A DNA stretch of 64,000 bases from Allomyces macrogynus ATCC 38327 (Eukaryota; Blastocladiomycota; Blastocladiomycetes; Blastocladiales; Blastocladiaceae). Below are positions 1-12,500 of the stretch, piece after piece. The stretch spans positions 239,684-303,683 of the forward strand of contig GG745352.1 in the NCBI GenBank assembly GCA_000151295.1, given 5' to 3'. Numbering within the stretch: the first letter of the stretch is position 1; every line of letters starts with the position of its first letter. The position numbers were made by a program, and so were the translations under genes. The notes beneath the pieces were generated by a model. That model had not been told where the DNA came from, ran no database searches, and saw only the letters and a list, made by a program, of their open reading frames with translations.

Positions 1-1525
1 GGACTTGGGTTCGGCGATCGCGGACCGCAATCGGTCACTTTTGAGTCGTTACCAGCCGACGCGGGTCCGCTCGAATCGACCAGAACTGTTTCGCCAAGCG
101 GATCACTCGAGGAACTGGTGGAGAGGAACGAGTCGAGGAGCGGCCGCAGCACCGAGTTTGCGTCGATGGCGCGCCGCATCCGCAGATTTCGTGCGTAGAG
201 TCGTTTCACGACAGTTTCGAGTTTCATTGATTCACACTGACGATGTCGTTCACTTTGGATAGAATCGGCGCTTGTACCGTCGCACGAATCCGCCACGACG
301 ACGAGCGTGCGACCCGAAAATGGAGTGGACGACTCGGAGGCGGATACCCCCGCAAGCACTGGCACCCCGTCTTCGTCATTGTTCTGGCGCCCGCGACTGC
401 AGCTGCAGCACCATCTTGATGCTGTGCGCATGGTCGAATTCCACCCAACTGACCCGTTGCTCGCGTCCGCGTCCGAGGACGGCACAGTCAAGCTGTGGAA
501 CTTGCCGTCTCGCGCAAGACGGTACGCAAACCCTGACCGGAGGTGTGCCGGCCAGTTCTCTAACGGGACCATTTTAGGGACGTGGAGCCCTACTTGACGC
601 TGCGAGCGTCCGCGGCGCCCTTGCTCAGCGTTGCGTTTGACGTGACGGGCGAGTTTTTGTTTTCCGGCGCCGCCGACGCATTGATTACCGTGTGGAAAGT
701 GACTGAAAACCGTTTGCCGTACAGCAGCTATGGTACGCGTCGACCCACACCTCTCTCCAACTCGTCCGTTTGTGAATCACTAAATCGGCCCTTGTAGATA
801 AGCGCATCCGTCTCACCCATTTCGACGGCCACACCGACGCCGTCTGGGACCTCAAGGCGCACCCGTCCGAGCCGTTCCTCGCGTCGTGCTCGGCCGACGG
901 CACCGTCCGGCTCTGGGACACGCGGCTCAAGCCAGTCCCGCTCGAAGCGATTTACCAGCTCCCGGACTTCACAGCGGCACCGACGAGCCTCGCCTTTCTC
1001 GTGACCGACCCGTCCAAACTCATGGTCTCGTACCGCGACGGTACCCTCGCACAATTCGACCTCGCGACCCAACAACCCATCTTCACGCTCCGCACGCACG
1101 CGCACCCAATCTACGACTTTGGCCAGCCGCTGATCCCACCGCCACCCGCGACCCCCACTTACGACCCGTCCCAAATCAACCGCGTCGTCACGCACTCCGT
1201 CGCGAATCTCGTCGCGACCGTACACGACGACCGCACCGCGCGGTTCTTTGATCCGGTCGCTGGCACGTGCATTCACGCCATGACCGCGCACACGGACGCC
1301 GTGGCCGCGGCACAGTTTCACCCGAATGGGCTCGTGCTCGTGACGGGTGGGCACGATTGCTCGATGCGCGTCTGGGACGTCGGGTCGCGCGCGTGTCTCC
1401 AGGAATGGCCCGCGCATCGGCGGCGCCGGGACGCGGGGATCTGGAGCGTGCGGTGTGCGCCCGATGGTGGGGGCGGGTTGGTGTCGGCGGGCGCGGATGG
1501 GGTGGTGCGCGTGTATGAGAGTTGA
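1..1525 (+). CDS. STRN: Striatin-family WD40 protein (STRIPAK subunit), 5' partial
   Basis: This is the C-terminal part of a striatin, the scaffold and B'''-type regulatory subunit of the STRIPAK phosphatase/kinase complex. The gene runs off the left edge. Four exons fit in phase: 1-190, 263-521, 578-732 and 798-1525 (TGA at 1523). Donors are GTGCGT, GTACGC and GTACGC. The first exon encodes low-complexity linker. The rest encodes WD40 blades, including HLDAVRMVEFHP, SEDGTVKLWNL, HTDAVWDLKAHP, SADGTVRLWD, AHTDAVAAAQFHPNG and HDCSMRVWD. The late segment CSMRVWDVGSRACLQEW, followed by AHRRR and a final SAGADGVVRVYES, follows the ending of known striatins closely. The caveolin-binding and coiled-coil N-terminus must lie to the left of the window. 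Fungal homologues (FAR8/PRO11) act in signalling and cell fusion. I am sure of the family and fairly sure of the splicing. Confidence 0.87.
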
Positions 1526-1896
1526 GGGTGGAGGGAGGGGGAGACGTGATGTGCATTAATTTATGGAGGACAGGTGCTCACAAGCATTCAAGCTTGTTTC
1601 GAGCGTTTTGTGATGTGCGGGCACGGTTGTTGCGGAGGGGGCAATTTCTGGAAGTGGATAGTTTGAGATTTACTTTAAGATTTAGTTCGAGCTTTCACGG
1701 CGTGTTGTTTCAGACTGCGGTCAAGTGAAGAAGTTTCAGAACTTCACCAATCGCAGCATTCGCAGCAATCTTAGGAATCACATTGAGAAATTTGGTCGTG
1801 CAACCTTGCGACCACAGCAGGGTGGAGAAGCTTTCTTGAAAGTACTAAACTACGCATCTGTTGAATAATGGACACATTTTCTGCCTGGTCGTAGTT
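1526..1896. other. Intergenic, convergent 3' ends
   Basis: This AT-richer stretch lies between the striatin stop and the end of the minus-strand gene that follows. I see no ORF with coding character. It should hold both 3' UTRs. Confidence 0.6.
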
Positions 1897-2964
1897 TCAA
1901 GATGCATTTGTACAACGTGATTGAAGGTATGTGATGAGCCCCCACGGGTTGATTACCCACTCCTGCTCCCCTTCCATCAAGTCGCCTGCCGTTGCGCCAA
2001 ACAGTTCCTCCTTCATCGACCCCCAGCGCACGAAGACGAGCCTCGGCTCCACCGCTTCTTCAGCCACGGCTTTGAATTTCATGTGCACAGCATAATTGAG
2101 CATCAGCGGCCAAATACGCGCACTTGGAGGAGCACTTGGGCAGCCTATAGCAATGGCGATCCACTCCACCCCCTCGGCGGCAAAACGGACCACTTCAGCG
2201 ACACGCGGGTTTTTAGCAGACAGCCAACGCCAAAGAGTCGACGAGCGACATGCGAGCAAGCTGGGCCAAGATACGGCCCACCATTTGGTGCAATATGTGA
2301 GTGGGGAAGTCAGTCGAATTCCAAGTATCCGACGCGAGATGTGCAGCAAGAGCACGTGCAATATTGAACAACCGAGTCAATCACGGCAAGGTTGAAATGG
2401 GGGATCGCGCCAGCAGCGTCCTGGGTACGAGTAAGAAACGCTGGGCTCCCGAGAGTGTCGGCCAGCATTTCGCGAAGCCGGCCACACAGCCAAAGTTGAG
2501 GGCAGGGCACCAGTCCTCTCTGGTGTGGGTACAGCGCACTCCATCATAGCACGGACCGCATCATTTCGCGCAGAACTCGGCATCACATGCCTGATGCGGT
2601 CAAGAGCTCCAGCGAATGCATAACCCCTCATATTCAACTCTCGAGCGAAGGCAACGATGCGACTGGGAGCCATCCAGGAAAAGTTGACTGCATCACATGG
2701 ATCCAAGGCTGACAGCCATGCTTGAGCGGGAAGCTCAGGCCAATGCCGAGGCAATCGTCCTCCGCGTTGTTCGACGAGAGACTTGACAGTTGGCCTGTCC
2801 GCGAGCTTGACGGCGGAGAAATACTGGTGTCTACGTTGCGCAGGTGCCGGGCAAATGTGAAAGCGACGGCATGCTTGCTGGAGACGCGCAGTGGAAGGAG
2901 TGTCGAGAAATGGAATGTCTGTCGACAGGACAACGTCGGAGAGGTCGGAGAGGCTCAATGGCAT
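1897..2964 (-). CDS. Hypothetical F-box-like protein
   Basis: I do not recognise a specific family. A first open segment begins at an ATG (2964) with MPLSLSDLSDVVLSTDIPFL. It runs through a helix-rich stretch (STARLQQACRRFH, RIVAFARELNMRGYAFAGALD) to about 2.45 kb. A second open segment, in another frame, ends at 1897 and contains VAEVVRFAAEGVEW and a stretch from MKFKAVAEEAVE to WGSMKEELFG. At least one intron must join them between about 2.25 and 2.5 kb, but I cannot place its borders. The opening leucine-rich helix followed by ACRRFH resembles a diverged F-box. The upstream leucine start of the longer open frame is a TTG, so the ATG is preferred. It lies on the same strand as, and just downstream of, the WD40/coiled-coil gene. 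Confidence 0.4.
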
Positions 2965-3134
2965 GCCGGCCAAGGGATTGGAGAGAAATTTGGGCTCAGA
3001 CCTTTTTGAGTCTGATGTTGTGTTCTTCTGGGTGCGACGACATTACTTTCCGCCTCGGTATGGAACGTTGACAGGACACCTGCGCCAGCAATGCGTATAC
3101 GCCAGTAACGCGTATGTACATATTTGATTCCCAT

Positions 3135-6100
3135 CTAGACATGGCTCGACTTCACACGCGAAGGTGGAGACGGCGCCGACGATACTGCCGTTTCGTGGTC
3201 ATGACGATGCCCACCAGTCTTCCCACCGTCTAGTCCCGCCCTCGTCGGCCGGTCAAACACCAAGTACCGTTTCCGCGTCGCAAAGGCAACCGCATCATCA
3301 CTGTCTCCTACCACACCTCCCATCACGAGTGAATCGGCCTTCACGCGCTCCGCGACCGCGACTGAGCCGGGTAGCAACAAGGACGTGATCGCTGCTGACC
3401 GCGGCGGTGCTGGCGGCGGTGCAAACGAGCGAAATTCGGGATCGCGAATGCTCACACGAGACGACTTGGCAAACGGACGCGGGTTGATGAGCTCGACGGG
3501 CAGCGACTTGTTGAGCTTGGCGAGATGGAGCGCAATCAGATTGTCGGCGTCGCTCGCGGTCGCGAGTGGCGGCAAGTGGAACCGGAACTGGACCGACTCG
3601 CGCGACGGGTGGCATGTGGAGTAGTGCGGGTTGCTGTACCGCGACGGTGGGCGGTTCGCGGCGGCCGCGGTCGCGGCATGGGCAGCGAGGCGCTCGCGCG
3701 CCTGCTCGAGCTCGCGCAGTTTTTGCTCTTCCTTAGCGCGTCTGGCTGCCTCGCGCGCCTCGAGCGCCGCCTGCTCGAGACGCAGGCGCTCGGCCGTCTG
3801 CCGGTCAGCCTCCTCCTTCTCGCGCATGCGCTGCTCGTCCTCGAGCCGCTTCTGCTCGAGCCACTTGTCGCGGTCCTTTTGGTAAGCGACCCACTGGTTC
3901 ATGAGCAAGATGATGGGGAATTCCTTGGGGTCGCTGTCGGCGCCCTTGGGGTTCTAGGTCAAGGGGCAGTTCGATGCGGCGCGTGAAAAATCGGCGATGA
4001 TCATGACCGAAATTGAGCGGCTACGCACGGCAGGAGCGGCTAAAATCCTGGCCAGATCTTCCATCGAGCTGCTTACCCCAAACGGTCGCTCTAAGACGGT
4101 AACCCGTGGTGTGTCAGTCGCGCGAAATCGCAAAGCAGAGAAACCATGAACACATACGCTTGCGCTTATGCCCCTTCTTCTTCCTCTTGCCCGAACCGGA
4201 AGCAGTCTCAGAGCCCAGTGCCGAGGCCGGGGTGCTCGTCAGTGCCGCATCCGGCCCAGCGCGAATCGACTGCGGAATCCGGCGCAACCAGGCGAGAATA
4301 TACTTCCGCGCCGTGTCGACGAGCGCAGATCCCGCCGGCGCATCCTGTCTCGCCATGGCAAACAAATCTTGAATGCGCTTTTCAAACTGGCGGTAGACCG
4401 GGTCGACAAAGCCGAGGTCCATGAGAATCTGCTTGGCAAGGGCCTCGACGGCCGGGTCGCCGTAGATTGTGTACAAGAGCAGCGTTGAGATGATGTCCGG
4501 GTCGTTGCAGCCAAACTGGTTGAGCGCCGACAAGAGCGTGAGCAGCAGCTCTTTTTCGAGGTCGTTGACCGGGTCGAGATACACCTTGAGCAAGTAGGCC
4601 AGGTACATGTCGAGAATGCGCCGCGCATGCTCGAATTCGAACTCAGCGTTCATCCAGTTGGTGAAGACAGCAATCTCCTTTTTCGCGAGCACGTCGCACT
4701 TTTCAAACGTGTTGAGCATCATCGGCAGCAGACCGTCAGGCGTCGGGTCCACCATAAGCGTGCGCCGCACGCGTCCGTTCTTGCCCTGCTTGGTCTCGAA
4801 CAGCTGCTGCTCTTGGAAAATGTGGAACTCCATGGCCTTTTGAATCAGCCGCGGCAGGTCCTCGTCGGGCGGCTCCTCTTCCTCCTCCTCGGGCGGCTGT
4901 GGCAGCTCCTCAGTAGTCGGGAGCGCAATGTTGAAGCTTGGTGGTGGTGGCGGCGGGCCGCGGCGCGGGGTCGCAGGAGTCTTGGGCTTTTTCAGCGCGT
5001 CCGGGTCGTTGGCCGGGTCCGGTGCTGGCGGCTCGGCAGGCGGCGTCGACACGGCTGGTGCTGGCCGTTTCGGAAGCATGGCCAAGAGCCGCTGCAGCCG
5101 CGACTTGTACTCGGTCGACCGCTTCTCCTGCTCCTGCACGGTCGCCGGCCGCTCCTTCTTCTTGCGCTTGAGCACGATCCGCTCCATGGGCTGGTGCAGC
5201 GCATTCCACTCGTCGACGGCCTTTTGCGCCGATGAGTTGGGCACTGCGCCGTCGGGCGCCATGGGCACATGCGGCGCGACGGTCGGGATCGCGAGATCGA
5301 TCTCGGTGATATTCGCGACCGACGTGTACCGCTCAAGCGTCAAGTCGAGCGTCGAGACGAGCGCCTCCGACTCTTGGATCGACAAGTGCATGACCGTCGG
5401 CGGCGTGTCGTCAAACTGGCGGAAACTTAGCGCCGTGTTGGGCCGCCGGCCGCTGCGCAGCGACGGCGATTTGCCGCGGTTCAGAATCGACGGCAGGAGC
5501 CCCTGCGAGACGGACCGCGGCCGCGACGCCTCGTCGCTCATGTCGTGCTCAAGACTCGGCATCCCAAACGCTGCTGGATTCGCGTCAACCGGCACCGCCG
5601 CAAACGTTGGCGATTCGGGCCGTGGCACACCCGCGAGGTTGAGCGCCTCGAGCCAGGCGCCCGGGCGCGTCGGGACCCCCTTCTTGGCGACGAGCCGAAT
5701 CAGTTCCTGGTTTTGCTCGAGCGGCAGCGGCTCCTCAGGCGGGTTCGACTTGTGGAACGCCGACGAGATACTCTGCGCGTACCCCGGCGGCAGGTAGTCA
5801 AAGTACCGGATAATGTCGACGCGGTTCTCCCAAACGACGAGCAAATCGACCCACGAGCTCGCAATACACACGAAACTCGGCGGCTCGTCAAACTGGATTT
5901 CGCGCACGAGAACACTGCCCGTGTCCCAGACCTTGATGACGCCGTCGGCGCCGAGCGTCACGTACAGGCCCCATCGCTTGCGGAACGTGCACCCAATCAC
6001 GGCGTCGCCATGGTCGTCGTTTCGCGCGTGCGGCGGGACCGCGCGGTACTCGCCCGTGCGTGGGTTGAAGTTGAGCAGGCTCATGACGCCCTCGTCGGTG

Positions 6101-9046
6101 CCCACGAGCAGCTGGAAGTCCGACACGCACATGGTCGTCGGGCGCGCTTGGAACGGGACGGTGACGCGCGGGAACAGAATATCTTTTTTGTCTGGGCACA
6201 CTTGGCTGATTCGCACGACGTTGTCTGCGCAAACAGCGAGCACGTCGGCGTGAGCGCAGTGTCCCGGTTCGAAACTATGAAAATAGCATTTAGATCGTAC
6301 CGGTTCCCAAACTGGCCACGAGATTCTCCTTGACGTCCGGCACGATGCGCAGAATCTGGCCCGTGTGCACCTGCACGCGCTTGCCGACCGTGCCGTACTG
6401 CGTATAGACAATGATCTGGCCGTTGCCGGTGCCGCCAAACAGGAGCGTACATGGCCGGTCGTCGGCCATGACGCCGTCAAAGATGCTGATGCAGCAGCAA
6501 TCCTCCTTGGCCGCCGAGCCGAGTTTCCAGTGCTCGACAATGACACTCGGGTTGAGGTGCGTTTCCGCGACCCAAATGTCGCCCGTCTCCATCAAAAAAT
6601 AGAGCCGCTCTGGACACGTGGACGTGGGTGGGTGAGCATAAACCCGTGAAAAGGTCAAAAAGGCGGTGGAGCCGCGTACGCGTGCGCGGGCTATATGAAG
6701 CGTCCTTGACCTTGATATTTTGGTGGATCGGGATGCACGTCGTCAAGACCTTGCCCGTGACTGGCGACAGAATGCGCCAGACGCCGTCGTCCGACCCGAC
6801 GAGGACACGCGCCGGGATCCCGCCCGTCTTGAACATTCGGAGGAACGTGACGTTGGAGCTGTTCGGAATAAACAGTCAGCGGAGGGTCAACGACGCCGTG
6901 ATGATCATGAGGGAGCAACGTACTTGACGTAGCTGAACGTCTGGTTGATCATGTTGATTCCCCACGTCGACAAGCCCTTGCTCGATTGAGTCCACAGATG
7001 GTGCGGGTCGATGAGCCCGACGGCCATCACGTCTTCCCTGACTTGCAGGCTCCATCAGGGGAATGAGGACGTGGCGGGACCCGGATCGAGGACTCTGAGT
7101 GCAAGCGATGCGTACCAATACCACTGCCGAAACGTCGAAATGTTCCACAGCCGAATCGACCCGTCGCGCGAGCTCGAGAGAATGAGCGACGAGTTGAATA
7201 ACACGAGCGCCGTGATCGCCTTCAAATGGCCCGAAAACTCATGAATCATTGTGTTGGTCAGGTTCCACACTTGAACTACGACAAGCAACGAATGCGAGAG
7301 TGAGTGGAGGGTTGCACACCGGTGGAACTGTGAGCACGGATACACGTACTCGTTCCGTCGCTCACGCCAACAAAAAGGTAGTGCAAGTCAGGGTGGAACG
7401 CCATGCACGTCAATAGCCGCGGCGACGGCGACTCGATCTTGAACAAAAAGTCGTGTGCCGCCGAGTAGACGTGGACGGCCGATCCGATCAGCACGTAGAA
7501 GCGCTGGTTCAGCGGCTCGTAGAGAATCTCGCCGACCCATTCCGAGTCCTCGAGCTCAAACTCGATGGTGCCAATCTGCGTCGCGTCGGCCTTGACCTCG
7601 CCCCTGGATAAAATGTGGCGAGAGTGAGCGAGGATGACCAGTTGAAGCGGCGGGCTTGGGCGACGGATCCGGCAGGACGCACAGGCTACGGACCGGTCCA
7701 CACGCGTCTCCAAGGTCCAAAACGAAATGGACTTGGTCCCGAAGGCCAAGAGCTCGCACAGCTCGTCAATCCACTGCACGCTATCAACGCCGTTTCGTCA
7801 ACTTGAAATCCACCGTGCGTGCCAACGATACGCAAATAATGTACCGAATCACGGGCGCCCACGCAAGCACGTTGCGAATATGCTCAAACTTGGAGTTGAA
7901 GAGCTTGATGTTGTCGTCGTGCGAGCACCCGACGTACAGGCCGAGCTGCACGACCGGAATGAAATGCGCGACTTGCACGGGCACCACCGCATGGACCAGC
8001 GTGCGGAACGGCGGCACACCCTTGGACACGTCCTGAATCACCGCCGAGTTTTTATCGTCGAAATACGACGCGCTTAGACTCAGCCGCGGCACGGCCATGG
8101 TCTTACTGGTCGCGTCACGGCCCGTCTTGGCCGCCGCGTCGCCGCCCTTTTTCGAAATCGCCGACTCGTCGAGGAGCAAGTCAATGCTGTCGAGCGACCG
8201 CACGCTATCCGAGTCCGAGTCGCTGTCGCCGTCCGGGTTCGAGCTCGCGAGCGTCAGCGACATGCCCATGAGCAGCGCCGGGTTGAGCGATTTCGCGCGC
8301 GCGCGAGACTGGGACCGCAGCGGGTTCGGCGCGCCCGCACTTAGCCCGGGCCCACCTGCATCAGCGAGCCCACGCACGCCTCGATCGTCACCGGCAGCAG
8401 GCCCCTTGCCGCCCTGCTGCTGCGCCTGCTGCTGCTGCATGCGGAGCGCGACATTATTGAGCGTGCCGCCGACCACGAGCCGCTCGTGAATGTGCCCGCA
8501 CGTCATGGCGCGCTTGCCGGCCTTGATTGCATACTTGAACTGGATCCCCTGGTAGAGCGAAATCGTGTAGGGAATTGGCGCGCCGAGCTTCTTGTTCTTG
8601 CCGCCAAAGATTTCAAACACGTTGATCGTCTTTTCGGGCAGCAGCGCCGTGCGCACTTTATCCCAGTTCTTGGCCGCCGGCGCGCGCAGCGGGTGCGGCG
8701 TTCTTGGATCTCCTGGAGTCAGACTGCTGCCCGGATCGCCCGGCACGTCGGAATCATGGTGCTGCCGGACCGGGCTCACGTCAGCGGTCGACTCGCCAGG
8801 TCTCGAGCGGGTCGGCGAGCCAGGTCGGGCGGAGGGTTGGCTAGTTGAAGGTGTTCCCAGCAACGACGTGTCGATTCTCGGTCTTGGCGGTGCGGGAGAC
8901 GAGGCGCGGCTTCCGCTTCTCGGCGACTTGAGCGTGGCCGACGACGTTGCAATCGACGATCCATCGCCGCCAAGTATTTGCGCCGAGGTCAAACTTGAGA
9001 ATTGGTCGAGAAAGTATTGCGAGTCGAGCACGGAAAACGGGTCCAT
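3135..9046 (-). CDS. Large WD40 / coiled-coil ciliary-type protein (WDR87/WDR97-like)
   Basis: One multi-exon gene read right to left. The start is the ATG at 9046 (MDPFSVLDSQYFLDQF). Near 7.85 kb there is a donor after WAPVIR and re-entry at VQWIDELCEL. WD40 blades follow: HPDLHYLFVGVSDGT, SGHLKAITALVLFNSSL, SSSRDGSIRLWN, VLVGSDDGVWRILS and VTLGADGVIKVWDTG. The region 4.16-6.26 kb is a long single exon holding proline- and glutamate-rich linkers and a conserved helical block (DLPRLIQKAMEFHIFQEQQ, FTNWMNAEFEFEHARRILD). Two introns are clear near the 3' end: 4091-4157 (GTATGT...TAG) and 3954-4028 (GTGCGT...TAG). After them comes a charged coiled coil (WVAYQKDRDKWLEQKRLE onward). WD40 blades followed by a helical block and coiled coil recall the ciliary WDR87/WDR97 proteins, but that assignment is a recollection of architecture. 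Several middle introns (about 7.7, 7.3, 7.1, 6.9, 6.65 and 6.27 kb) are approximate. Confidence 0.7.
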
Positions 9047-9519
9047 TGTTGCAGCGCTCACGGCCTTGCTTGGGCCGGCGTTGGTCACTCCGGGAGTCGC
9101 GCAGCCGTCACGGCCGTGCACTTGTAATATCTAGAGCGAAATGCGCCAAGTTGGGGCAACTTATGAGGTCGTAGTCGAGGTGGATGTGTCGTTCATGCGC
9201 CGCCGCATGTTCACCACAGATTTGTGCCAAAAGAGCTGCGACGCGGTCAAGTGCGAATGACGTGGTGGATTATCCAGATCGGCTGCAACGTGTCACGCCG
9301 CGACGCTTGCCATCCAAGCACAGGTGCTTGCGCTGGAGCTGTGGCAGGGCTCGAACTGTCGGCCGTGTCGACGACGACGACGCCGAGCCAACTAGCAGCA
9401 CGATCGCAGCGCGTTACTTGCTGCAAAACGCTGCAACACCATCGCAAGCACCGTTGCCGGCAACTCGACGCAGCCGTAACCGTTAATTCTTCAAGCCGAC
9501 CAACGCACAACCACGCATC
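9047..9519. promoter_or_regulatory. Divergent intergenic region (WD40 gene / XRN2)
   Basis: About 470 bp separate the two head-to-head start codons, so promoters for both genes must lie here. I see no clear TATA box. The reading frame of the minus-strand gene stays open 25 codons past its ATG to a GTG, but no upstream ATG is present in it. Confidence 0.5.
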
Positions 9520-12500
9520 ATGGGGTCCGTGCCAATAACCGGCAGTACAAGCATGTTCCACCACGACGCCGAGCGTCTCACCACCGCCGCCCGCTGCCGA
9601 CATGTAGTGTTCCCGCCCTTTTCCGCTGGCTGAGCCAAAAGTACCCGCGCATCACGTCACCGTATGCATTGCACTCCTACTTGCCCGGTTTGCGGCCTTG
9701 TCCGCGTTCTCAAAGTCCTGGAGACTGATGAATACATGGTTGTGGTGCTGTGATACTGCGCGTCTGTGGCGCTCATTAGTGTCGTCGAGGAAAAGGAATT
9801 GGTCGTCAACGGTCATGTCATTCCCGTCGACTTTTCCAAGCCCAACCCGAACGGGGTCGAGTTTGACAATCTCTACCTCGACATGAACGGCATCATTCAC
9901 CCGTGCTGTCACCCGGACGACAAGGTCCGTCGTCTTCTTCAAATGACTGCAAAGTTGCGCGTGGATGCTGATCGTTGCGTCTGGACACATTGATGATGCC
10001 GACCACCACGTACTTAGGCGGCGCCCGCGACCGAAGACGACATGATGATCGCCATCTTCGAGTACATTGACCGCATCATGGCGATGATTCGCCCGCGCAA
10101 GGTTCTCTACATGGCCGTTGGTACGTGGTTGTGGGACTTCATGTCGTTCAGGTGCGCAAACGCTGACGTTCTTTTGTCCCTGCAGACGGTGTCGCCCCTC
10201 GCGCCAAGATGAACCAGCAGCGCTCGCGTCGTTTCCGCGCCGCGCAGGAGGCACAAGAGGCAGCGGCCAAGGAGCAGGAGCTCCGCGCTGACCTGGCTGG
10301 TTCGTGCTTACCCCACCTTTGATCACGCGATGGTGCCTTGGGTCTGACACACGTCACGACTGCCTAGCTTCGAACCACCCGTTTGGCCAGCCCGATTCCG
10401 AGACTCCGTCGGACAAATTCGACTCCAACTGCATTACGCCAGGGTATGACGGTATCCTTTGCGCCTCTCGACGCTGTTCGTGACGCTCATCGCAACTTTG
10501 CCTCTCCACCTACAGCACGCCGTTCATGGCCAACCTCGTCGTCGCGCTGCGCTACTACGTTGCGCACCGGCTCAACACGAACCCGGGCTGGCGCGACCTC
10601 AAGGTACTCTTGTCCGACGCATCGGTCCCCGGCGAGGGCGAGCACAAGGTCATGGACTTTGTGCGGCGTCAGCGGTGCGAGCCCGGATACGACGCCAACA
10701 CGCGGCACGTCCTGTACGGACTCGACGCGGACCTGATCATGCTCGGACTCGCGACGCACGAGCCGCACTTTACGATCTTGCGCGAGGACGTGTTTGCCAA
10801 CGAAAAGAACCGCAAGGGCAACCGCAACTGCCACAATTGCGGGCAGCCGGGCCACCGGCAGGACGAGTGCCCGAACCCGAAAGTGACAATCAACCACAAC
10901 AAGGGCGGGACCGGCACCGACTTTGAAAAGAAGCCGTATCTGTTCTTACATGTGCCAATTCTGCGCGAGTACCTCGAGGCCGAACTCTACTTCAAGGAGC
11001 AGGAGACCGGGTTCCGGTTCGACTTGGAACGCGCCATTGACGATTGGGTATTCCTGTGCTTCTTTGTCGGAAACGACTTTTTGCCGCATTTGCCGTGTCT
11101 GGAGATTCGAGAAGGTATGCTGTTTGCTCTCGGGCCCCGGTGGTTGCTGTCAGACGTTGCTGCACTTTCGCAAACTGGTCCCACACAAACTGAGCCAATT
11201 GCTCGTCCGTCGGCACATAGGCGCAATCGACCTGCTCATCGACGTCTACAAGAACAACCTGCGCAAGATGGGCGGGTACCTGACGTCCGGCGGGCACGCG
11301 CACCTCGACCGTGTGCAGCACATTTTCCACGAACTCGGAGTCGCCGAGACGAACATCTTCAAGCTGCGCAAGGAGCATGAAGACGACCGCGCCGCGCAGT
11401 CGCGGCGGCGCGCAGAGCTGGCGAAACTGCAAAAGGCCGGGTTCACGGCCGTGCAGATCCAGGAAATGATGGCCGAGTTTGACATGGAGGAGCGCGAGTC
11501 GGTCATGAGCAAGGCGCAGCAGGAAATGAACGCCGAGGCGCGCGCGGCCGAACGTGCGAAAAAGGCTGCGGTCAAAGAACGCAATACCAAGGCGATTCAA
11601 GAGATGGCCGTTGCGATCCAGCGCCGCGAAGTCAAGTCGATCACGAATGCCGCGGTCGCCGAACGGTTACGGCAGAAGCTTGCGGCGGCACCGCTTGCGC
11701 CGTCGCCGACGACGAGAATGGTCCCGAGCGCGTCGACGACCGAATCGCCCGCGGCGGCGCCGGCCACGGCGACGACCGACGAGCCCATGGCCGTTGATTC
11801 CGACGAGCCTGCAATGACGGCTGAGTCCGAGACGGCGACTGATGCCGAGTCGATACCAACCATCAGCTCCAAGCGCAGCCGCAAGGACGCGGGGTTCGAG
11901 GGTGAGGAGGCCGAAAGCGAGCCGGCGGCTAAGAAGCAAGAGGTTGCCGGCGACGACGAGGAAGAGGACGACGAAGAAGCAGAGCAAGACGACGAGGCCG
12001 AAGATTCCTCGGTCGACGACTTGGGCAAGGCCTCGCCGGTCCCCGCCAAGGTGTTGCCCGCCACGGTCAAGACGACGGGCGCCGAGGACACGGTGGAGCT
12101 GCACAAGGACGGTTGGCGCGAGCGGTACTACGACCAGAAATTTCACGAGTCGTCGACCGAGTTCCGCACCAAGGTCGCGCACGCCTACATGGAGGGCCTG
12201 TGCTGGGTGCTGCATTACTACTATGTCGGGTGCCCTTCGTGGAAGTGGTTCTACCCGTACCACTATGCGCCGTTTGCGTCCGACTTTGTGGACATCGCGC
12301 AGCTCAAGATCGAGTTTGAGCTCGGCGAGCCGTTCAAGCCCGTCGAGCAGCTCATGGGTGTGTTCCCGGCGGCCTCGCGCAAGCACATTCCGTCTGTCTT
12401 CCACGACCTCATGACGTCCGACAAGTCGGAGATCATCGACTTCTACCCGGTCGATTTCGAGGTCGACTTGAACGGCAAGAAGCACGCGTGGCAGGGTGTC

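Noticed and set aside
3954..3956. In-frame TAG as a nonsense mutation or readthrough site in the WD40/coiled-coil gene
   Set aside because: It is best explained as the acceptor of a 75-bp intron with GTGCGT donor and a pyrimidine-rich end.
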